Assembly: GCA_910579055.1 (NCBI GenBank)
Contig: CAJTSU010000115.1
Location: 1 to 11,230, forward strand
DNA length: 11,230 nt
Origin: an uncultured Mailhella sp.
Lineage (GTDB): Bacteria > Desulfobacterota > Desulfovibrionia > Desulfovibrionales > Desulfovibrionaceae
Direction: 5' to 3'
Under the pieces are notes generated by a model. The model searched no databases, was not told the DNA's origin, and was given only the letters and a program-made list of their open reading frames with translations. Shown here one piece after another: positions 5,835-11,230 of this stretch; position 1 is the first letter of the stretch, and every line of letters begins with the position of its first letter. The position numbers and the translations under genes are program-made.

Positions 5835-8591
5835 TCAGGCGCTGTCCATTCCGTATCCGGATGCCACAAGCTCTCCGGCGTAACGCAATTGTTCTTCACG
5901 GCCCGCTATCTCCCCGTTCTGCCGGGCCATGAGCACCATATCCAGAATCCGCCCATACGCGGGGCCGGGCGCAAGATCCATATTCCGCAAATCTTCTCCG
6001 TTGATTTCAAGGGTGATCAAACGCTCACGATAGACGTAATGCGTCAGTTTTTTGCGCAATTCCTCATCTTCCACTCTGGCCACCAGATACAGCAGCCCCT
6101 CAAGAGGTACACGGCGCAGGATACGGTGCAGTTCACCAGGGCGCCCTTCTTCCTTCTGCCAGGCCAGCACTTTCGGCAGGGTGCTCATGATCGCCGTGCG
6201 GACTTCCTTCAGGCGCACGGTTCGTTTTTCCGGCAGATCCAGGCGCTTCAAGACCTCCCCGAGCATCTGCGCGGAGCTGTTTCGGCACAGAGCCAGCAGA
6301 CACAACAACAGAGGGTCCGGGCTTTCGTCCTGATACAAGCGCCTGTACCAGTCGAACACATCCAGTGTGGTGCGCAACAGTTCGGCTTTCCAGGGCGGCA
6401 TATCCAGCTCGGCATGCACGGCTTCAAGCATGCCGAATTCCTGCATACGGCTGAAACAGTTGAAGGAAAATTCTTCCTCAAGCATCAGCTCCAGTTCGTT
6501 GCACACGCGCGCGCCGGACAACCGTTCCATCAGGCCAAGTTCCAGCGCGTTACGGATCAGCCGATCACACTGCGGCCCGATCCGGAATCTGTAGCGCTGC
6601 TCAAAACGCACGGCGCGCAATGCCCGTGTGGGATCCTCGACAAAACTCAGGGCGTGCAGCACGCGAATGCGCTTCTGACGAATATCTTCCTGCCCGTTGA
6701 AAAAATCGGCAAGCAGGCCGAAATTCTTGTCATTGAGCTGAACGGCCATGGCGTTGATGGTGAAATCCCGGCGGTACAGATCCATCTTGATGGAGGACAG
6801 CTCAACCGTGGGCAGCGCGGCAGGAGAACTATAGTATTCCAGGCGCGCCGTAGCCACATCCACGCGAAATTCCTCTTTTTCTGGAGCGTCGGGGTCAATG
6901 GCGCGCAGGGGGAAAAGCACCAGTGCCGTCATGAACGCCCGGTGTTCGCGCACCCTGCCGCCCATTCTTTCCGCCAGAGCGCGGGCAAAGGAAAACGCGC
7001 CCCCTTCCACCACCAGATCCACATCCATATGCGGCCAGCGGCCCTTGCGGCGCTCCATGAGCAGATCCCGCACAAAGCCGCCCACCACGTACACATTGAC
7101 GCTGCGCGCCGCGCCCAGTTCTCCGGCAATACGCAACAGAGTGAGGCAGGGGCCGGGCAGAACGCTTTTCATAAGCCCGGCGAGGCTGCGTCGGCGCTCC
7201 TTTTTCTGGCGGGGCTGCGGCAGGCGAATTTCGCCATCCATAAACAGCCGGATCAGATCCGTACGCGTGACCACACCAGTCAACGGCAGAGTATTAAGCG
7301 CGTCGGGCGTCTGCCCGTCTACGGACACAAGTTCCCCGTCCGGTCCCGCGTCCGCATCCACGACGGGCACCAGACGCTGCCTCGCCCCCACGATGATATC
7401 CATAAGCGCCTGCAGCCCCGCCTGACGCGATACCACCTGGAACGCACGCTGCATATAGTCCGCCACGCGCGCGGCACCAAGCCCGTGGGAAAGCGCCTTG
7501 ACCGTGAGCTGGTATTCAAGCAGCCCCACACAACGCCCGGCGGAGTCCTGCACGGGGACTGCCTTGAGTCCGTAACGAGCCATGACGGATTCCGCCTGTT
7601 CCAGAGTGCTGTTCTCCCTCACTCCGACCACAGGCGAGGACATCAGTGTGGAGGCGGTTCGTTCCGGATTGGCCTGGATGGACACCAGTGAAAGAATGGC
7701 GTCCCTCAGTTCAGGGAGGCTTTTGTCGCGTACCGAGGCGGAAGCGGCATAGCGGTGCCCGCCACCGCCAAGTTGCGCACATACCTGCCCTACATCAATG
7801 CTCTCCACCTGACTGCGGGCCACCACCTGCACCATATCTTCCATAGCACCCAAGGCAAAAAGTACCTTGCAGGGCTGCATATCCATAAAACGAGGAGCCA
7901 AGGTTGCGAAATCACTCATATAGTGATCCATACACGCAGACGCCAAAGCCAGGGACACGCCAGCCAGGTCATGCAGTTCCGCGCTTTCCAGAAGCTCATT
8001 GAGCGCTTTCAGCTGTTCACGTGTCAAATCATGCCGAACCAGACCGGAGATCAGAGAGAGATCCATGCCTTGCCCCAGCAACCAGGAGGCAGCGGCGAAA
8101 TCTTCCGGCGTGGTGGAGACATAGGTAAAGGCTCCAGTGTCTCCGTAAATCCCCAGACCAAGCAGCGATGCCTCCTCGCAGCGCAAAGGGATGCCCCGTT
8201 CGCGCAGGGCGCGAACCAGCAAGGTACACGTGGAACCCAGCATTTCCACATGTTCCTCTGCCGCCCGGATACACTCCTCGCCACACGGGTGATGATCCCA
8301 TATGTGAATCTCCACTCCGGGACGTTCCAGCAAAAAGCGGACATGGGGAATACGCTCTGCCTGGCGCGCATCCACAATGACAAGGCGTTCGACCTGAGAA
8401 AGCTCCGCCTCTCTGGGAGGAACAAAACCATAGAGCCAGCGCAGGGCGTCCTCGTAGAATTGCTGGAGAGCTTTTTCCTGGGTGCCGGGGAAAATGAGCA
8501 TGGCCCCCGGATACAGCAGGGATGCTCCGATCAGCGAGGCCAGAGCATCGAAATCTGCATTCTGGTGACAGGTAATGGCGGTGACTTTCAT
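5835..8591 (-). CDS. DHH phosphoesterase-CBS-tRNA nucleotidyltransferase fusion (probable A-adding enzyme)
   Basis: A 918-residue multidomain protein. Residues 1-300 are a DHH/DHHA1 phosphoesterase with intact motifs: H-x-x-x-D-x-D at 9-15, Asp74, DHH at 99-101, YGDTGAF at 149-155 and GGGGHRYAAS at 275-284. Residues about 313-450 hold two CBS domains, which usually bind adenine nucleotides. Residues about 480-918 are a class II tRNA nucleotidyltransferase: VVGGFVRDLL at 502-511, the metal-binding D-x-D at 523-525, RRDFTINAMA at 607-616, EDPTRALRAVRF at 652-663 including the EDxxR base-selecting motif, and a helical C-terminus. The same architecture occurs in the A-adding enzyme of Aquifex aeolicus, which works with a separate CC-adding enzyme. 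A-only specificity is therefore inferred, not proven. The start ATG has GGGGA 5 bases upstream and overlaps the xerD stop as ATGA, indicating translational coupling. Confidence 0.93.
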   Translation of the reverse strand: MKVTAITCHQNADFDALASLIGASLLYPGAMLIFPGTQEKALQQFYEDALRWLYGFVPPREAELSQVERLVIVDARQAERIPHVRFLLERPGVEIHIWDHHPCGEECIRAAEEHVEMLGSTCTLLVRALRERGIPLRCEEASLLGLGIYGDTGAFTYVSTTPEDFAAASWLLGQGMDLSLISGLVRHDLTREQLKALNELLESAELHDLAGVSLALASACMDHYMSDFATLAPRFMDMQPCKVLFALGAMEDMVQVVARSQVESIDVGQVCAQLGGGGHRYAASASVRDKSLPELRDAILSLVSIQANPERTASTLMSSPVVGVRENSTLEQAESVMARYGLKAVPVQDSAGRCVGLLEYQLTVKALSHGLGAARVADYMQRAFQVVSRQAGLQALMDIIVGARQRLVPVVDADAGPDGELVSVDGQTPDALNTLPLTGVVTRTDLIRLFMDGEIRLPQPRQKKERRRSLAGLMKSVLPGPCLTLLRIAGELGAARSVNVYVVGGFVRDLLMERRKGRWPHMDVDLVVEGGAFSFARALAERMGGRVREHRAFMTALVLFPLRAIDPDAPEKEEFRVDVATARLEYYSSPAALPTVELSSIKMDLYRRDFTINAMAVQLNDKNFGLLADFFNGQEDIRQKRIRVLHALSFVEDPTRALRAVRFEQRYRFRIGPQCDRLIRNALELGLMERLSGARVCNELELMLEEEFSFNCFSRMQEFGMLEAVHAELDMPPWKAELLRTTLDVFDWYRRLYQDESPDPLLLCLLALCRNSSAQMLGEVLKRLDLPEKRTVRLKEVRTAIMSTLPKVLAWQKEEGRPGELHRILRRVPLEGLLYLVARVEDEELRKKLTHYVYRERLITLEINGEDLRNMDLAPGPAYGRILDMVLMARQNGEIAGREEQLRYAGELVASGYGMDSA

Positions 8592-9640
8592 GCTCGTCCC
8601 CTTTTCGGGCCGGAACAATCCCCCAAAAAATCAGAGGAAGAACCCGGTACCTTTTCCGCCACGTCCGTTTCAAAATCAGCGGATGTGACATTGCCGGATT
8701 CGGAATTGCGGGGGTGACAGCGCGCAAACACCTCGCGCAAACGGCGCACACCAATATGCGTGTACAGTTCCGTGGCCGCGAGATCGCTGTGGCCCAGCAA
8801 AAGCTGCACGGTGCGCAGATCCGCTCCGCCTTCGAGTAAATGTGTGGCAAAACTGTGGCGCAAGGTATGAGGCGAAATGTCCTTGACAATACCTGCGGCA
8901 AGCGCGTGTTTCTTGATGATTTTCCACACTGCCTGCCGGGTAAGCCCCGTGCCCGAACGGTTGAGGAAAAAGGCGTCGGTCTGGGGTGCGAACAGAGGGC
9001 GGCACTCCGCAAGGTACGCGCGCAACAGATCCACGGCTCGGTCATGCAGCGGCACCAGACGTTCCTTGCGCCCCTTGCCGAACACCCGCACCACGCCCCG
9101 CTGAAAATCCACATCCAGCGGCTTCAATCCCGTCACTTCCGAAACCCGCAAACCGGCCGCATACATGAGCTCCAGCATGGTCCGATCCCGGCGGCCAAGC
9201 GGAGAAACCCCATCAGGGGCGGCAAGCAGAGCGCGCACTTCATCCACGGTGAGCACGTTGGGGATTAATTGCGGCAGTTTAGGGCCGTCAAGCAGTGCAG
9301 CGGGATTGCCCTCAATCAGCCTCTCCTCCGCGCACCAGCCCAAAAACCCGCGCAGACAGGAAAGCCGCCGGGCAAGGGTGCGGTGCCCGTCTCCTCTGCG
9401 GCGCAGCCAGACAATAAACAGCAGCAGGCTTTGATCGTCAAAAAGAGGAGGTTTTTCACCGTCACTCGGACGGATTCCGCTTTCCTCGCAAAATTCTCCG
9501 AGCGAGCGCAGATCCTGCCGGTAGGCATCCACCGTGTGCGTGGACAGCCCACGCTCGGCAAGCAGCATATCGAGCCAGCGCACACCATGAACCTGAAGCC
9601 AGGTTTGACTGAAATCCGGGGAACGCGTTACAGCAATCAT
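8588..9640 (-). CDS. xerD: Tyrosine recombinase, XerD-like
   Basis: Expected to resolve chromosome dimers at dif together with a partner Xer protein and FtsK. The 350-residue product has a SAM-like DNA-binding N-domain (about 14-110) and a catalytic domain (about 126-305). All active residues are visible: Arg165 in GLRVSE, Lys189 in GKGRKER, His258 and Arg261 in HTLRH, His284 in LLGHSDL and Tyr293 in ELYTHI. The LLEGGADLRTVQLLLGHSD block is typical of XerD rather than of phage integrases. The family normally ends at the HPR seen at 309-311; here 39 further residues follow, Ser/Asp/Glu-rich with a basic end. ATG 9640 has GGAGG 4 bases upstream and begins close to the family start. It lies 73 bases after the response regulator and overlaps the next gene by 4 bases. 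XerD versus XerC or a single XerH-like enzyme cannot be settled without the rest of the genome. Confidence 0.9.
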   Translation of the reverse strand: MIAVTRSPDFSQTWLQVHGVRWLDMLLAERGLSTHTVDAYRQDLRSLGEFCEESGIRPSDGEKPPLFDDQSLLLFIVWLRRRGDGHRTLARRLSCLRGFLGWCAEERLIEGNPAALLDGPKLPQLIPNVLTVDEVRALLAAPDGVSPLGRRDRTMLELMYAAGLRVSEVTGLKPLDVDFQRGVVRVFGKGRKERLVPLHDRAVDLLRAYLAECRPLFAPQTDAFFLNRSGTGLTRQAVWKIIKKHALAAGIVKDISPHTLRHSFATHLLEGGADLRTVQLLLGHSDLAATELYTHIGVRRLREVFARCHPRNSESGNVTSADFETDVAEKVPGSSSDFLGDCSGPKRGRA

Positions 9641-9659
9641 GGAGCCTCCGTAAACAATG

Positions 9660-9688
9660 AAGGTAGCCGGGCAAAACGGGCACGTCAA
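9660..9688 (-). promoter_or_regulatory. Candidate promoter for xerD
   Basis: On the minus strand TTGACG (9688-9683) and TACCTT (9665-9660) are separated by 17 bases. The -35 matches consensus at 5 of 6 positions; the -10 only at T-A-x-x-x-T. It would give a short leader of about 12 bases including the GGAGG site. It sits in the 73-base gap after the response regulator gene. Confidence 0.45.
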
Positions 9689-9713
9689 ACGCCTTTTGCA
9701 GCGGCCTTCTCCG

Positions 9714-11072
9714 TCAGTTCCCCCCGTTCTCCCTGCCCATCATCTCCTTACGTTTACGCCACAGAGTCACGCTGTTGATGCCCAACATCTCGGCGGCCCG
9801 CTCCATGCTGACCCCCATGCCCAGTACCCGGCGGATATGGGCTTCCTCCACATCGCGCAAGGTGGGAAAGCGTGGGGTGCCGCTCCCTTCACGGCCCGAA
9901 GCAGGCTCCAGAGCGGCCGCCAGACCAGCCGGGAAATCTCCCACCGCCACCTCGCGCCCGGCCGCAAGCACAGCGGCCCGCTCCATGGCGTTGCGCAGTT
10001 CCCGCATATTTCCCGGCCATTCATAAAGACACAGTTTCGCCAGGATTTCACCGGGCAAGCACGGCTCTTCCACCAAAGCGTTCCTCCGCGCGGCCTCCTG
10101 CAAAAAACGCCGGGCGAGAAAGGGGATATCCTCCCGCCGCTCACGCAGGGGAGGAACGCGGCATTCAAACACATTCAGGCGATAATAGAGATCCTCACGA
10201 AAATTTCCCTGCTGCACCAAGGCGGCCAATTCTTTGTTGGTTGCGGCGATGACACGCACATCCAGACGTTTCGCCTGATTGGACCCGACCCGTTCCACTG
10301 TCCTGTTTTCCAGAAATTGCAACAGACGGGCCTGTGAAGACGCGGAAAGCTCACCGATCTCGTCAAGGAACAGTGTTCCTCCTTCTGCCAGTTCAAACTT
10401 GCCGGGCTTGTCCTTCACCGCTCCGGTAAACGCACCCCGGACATGCCCGAACACTTCGGATTCAAACAGCGTATCAGCCAGCGAGGAACAGATCACCTCG
10501 ACAAAGGGGCCATCCGCGCGCGGCGACAAGTTGTGAATGGTTCGCGCCAGTGCTGTTTTACCCGCTCCGGTTTCACCGGAAAGCAATACTGTGGCTTCGC
10601 TGGGCGACAGGCGTTCCACCAGAATACGCAGTTCAAGCGATGCCGGAGAACTCAGTCCGGAAAAATACGACGGCGCGCGCAGTTCTTCGTTTTCCTTTCT
10701 CAGGCCGACGATCTGGGACACCTTGTCCAGAAGATGTTCAAGCTGCTCCGTATCAAAAGGTTTCGGCAGATAATCCCAGGCTCCGGCCCGGATTGCGGAC
10801 ACGGCATTATCAAAGGCGGCAAAGGCCGTCATGACCACACAGACGAGACTCGGCCGGAGGTGCCTCGCCTCTCCCACCAGTTCCACCCCGGACATACCTT
10901 CCATGCGCAGATCGGTCAGGAGAAAGTCGAATTCCCCGCGTGCAAGCTCGTGCAACGCCTGTTCCGCCGATGACGCGCCCGCCGCCCTGTGCCCGAGGGA
11001 GGTCACTGTCATGCATAAGGTTTTGACGATAGACTCGTCATCATCAACAATCAGTACATTGAGCCGCGTCAT
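9714..11072 (-). CDS. NtrC-family sigma-54-dependent response regulator
   Basis: A 452-residue two-component regulator that, when phosphorylated, remodels sigma-54 RNA polymerase to open promoters. Receiver domain, about 4-118: acidic pocket Asp10-Asp12, phosphoacceptor Asp54 (LLTDLRM), Thr82, and Lys104 in LPKPF. A linker helix spans about 119-133. AAA+ domain, about 140-370: Walker A GETGAGKT at 166-173, the sigma-54 contact loop GAFTGA at 213-218, Walker B GGTLFLDE at 231-238, and arginine-rich VPPLRERREDIP at 306-317. A Fis-type helix-turn-helix lies at about 405-442 (MERAAEMLGINSVTLWRKRK), giving an AlgB/NtrC-like layout. The length is normal and nothing is missing. The start has AAGGA 7-8 bases upstream. 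No histidine kinase is in the window; it may lie beyond base 11230 or elsewhere. Target genes cannot be deduced, and I saw no clear -24/-12 site in the window. Confidence 0.96.
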   Translation of the reverse strand: MTRLNVLIVDDDESIVKTLCMTVTSLGHRAAGASSAEQALHELARGEFDFLLTDLRMEGMSGVELVGEARHLRPSLVCVVMTAFAAFDNAVSAIRAGAWDYLPKPFDTEQLEHLLDKVSQIVGLRKENEELRAPSYFSGLSSPASLELRILVERLSPSEATVLLSGETGAGKTALARTIHNLSPRADGPFVEVICSSLADTLFESEVFGHVRGAFTGAVKDKPGKFELAEGGTLFLDEIGELSASSQARLLQFLENRTVERVGSNQAKRLDVRVIAATNKELAALVQQGNFREDLYYRLNVFECRVPPLRERREDIPFLARRFLQEAARRNALVEEPCLPGEILAKLCLYEWPGNMRELRNAMERAAVLAAGREVAVGDFPAGLAAALEPASGREGSGTPRFPTLRDVEEAHIRRVLGMGVSMERAAEMLGINSVTLWRKRKEMMGRENGGN

Positions 11073-11147
11073 CGCATATCCTTTGGAGCAGAATCCCTAT
11101 CTTTTAGAGTGTTTTGCGATTGAAAGTATCTACCAGCCATGATCCTA

Positions 11148-11176
11148 TGTTCTGGCGCGCAGGTTTCACGCCTCCG
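11148..11176 (+). repeat. Copy 2 of a short imperfect dispersed repeat
   Basis: Partner of 69-97, with 24 of 29 identical positions. It lies about 75 bases upstream of the response regulator start, in the stretch 11073-11230 that holds no supported gene. The downstream bases CTTGCTCTGC (11183-11192) also occur, on the opposite strand, in the hairpin at 17-39. Confidence 0.4.
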
Positions 11177-11198
11177 CCGGAGCTTGCTCTGCTGTCCA

Positions 11199-11226
11199 TG
11201 CCTGTACGCCCTGCGGGCTACAGGCA
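11199..11226. repeat. Inverted repeat at the window edge
   Basis: TGCCTGTA at 11199-11206 pairs with TACAGGCA at 11219-11226, and GCCC at 11208-11211 pairs with GGGC at 11215-11218. This gives a 12-bp stem with one bulged base and a 3-base loop. Further pairing beyond a mismatch reaches towards the last base shown. No T-tract follows on the minus strand. It may be the terminator or repeat of the neighbouring gene, cut by the window end. Confidence 0.6.
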
Positions 11227-11230
11227 CGGC

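Noticed and set aside
5889..7691. A 600-codon open frame on the plus strand opposite the nucleotidyltransferase gene
   Set aside because: Antisense shadow: Gln/His/Arg-rich translation with no family features, entirely within a well-supported gene.
8592..8618. Upstream TTG start for the nucleotidyltransferase fusion
   Set aside because: The ATG at 8591 has GGGGA at 5 bases, overlaps the xerD stop as ATGA, and starts directly before the conserved DHH motif.
11073..11147. Promoter, including a -24/-12 sigma-54 site, for the response regulator
   Set aside because: No GG-N10-GC arrangement and no good -35/-10 pair could be found in the bases shown.

Overview
This window looks like an ordinary chromosomal segment of a moderately GC-rich Gram-negative bacterium. 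It most resembles a Desulfovibrionaceae-type member of the Desulfobacterota. That guess rests on the style of the proteins: a DHH-CBS-tRNA nucleotidyltransferase fusion, a mutS followed by a private lipoprotein, and a sigma-54 response regulator. No sequence search was possible, so the taxonomy is inference. All eight genes I can support lie on the minus strand, so the natural reading order is from high to low coordinates. I saw no rRNA, tRNA, CRISPR array, insertion sequence or prophage gene. The long plus-strand ORFs opposite mutS and the nucleotidyltransferase gene are antisense shadows.

Region 1 (11230 to 5835): a non-coding stretch with an inverted repeat at the window edge leads into an NtrC-type sigma-54 response regulator. 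A xerD-like tyrosine recombinase gene follows after 73 bases and has a possible promoter of its own. Its stop overlaps the start of a 918-residue protein (ATGA overlap) that joins a DHH phosphoesterase, two CBS domains and a class II tRNA nucleotidyltransferase. I expect this protein to be an A-adding enzyme for tRNA 3' ends.

Region 2 (5834 to 4572): a 224-base gap is followed by a HIT-family nucleotide hydrolase/transferase and, 29 bases on, a two-helix LapA/DUF1049-type membrane protein with a coiled-coil tail. This pair ends in a very strong intrinsic terminator with a perfect 17-bp stem and seven Ts.

Region 3 (4571 to 109): a promoter-like pair (TTGATA, 17 bases, TATTTT) lies just past the terminator. 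About 400 bases of GC-rich, hairpin-rich non-coding DNA then precede mutS. mutS overlaps a lipoprotein gene, which is followed after 14 bases by a secreted protein of unknown function. The three read as one transcription unit: mismatch repair plus two cell-envelope proteins. A short perfect hairpin without a T-tract lies downstream, near base 17.

The genes are mostly housekeeping: mismatch repair, chromosome dimer resolution, tRNA end maturation and nucleotide clean-up, with one regulator. I did not find a convincing new defence or mobile system. The items most worth a second look are the structured region before mutS, the multidomain A-adding enzyme fusion, and the mutS-coupled lipoprotein.
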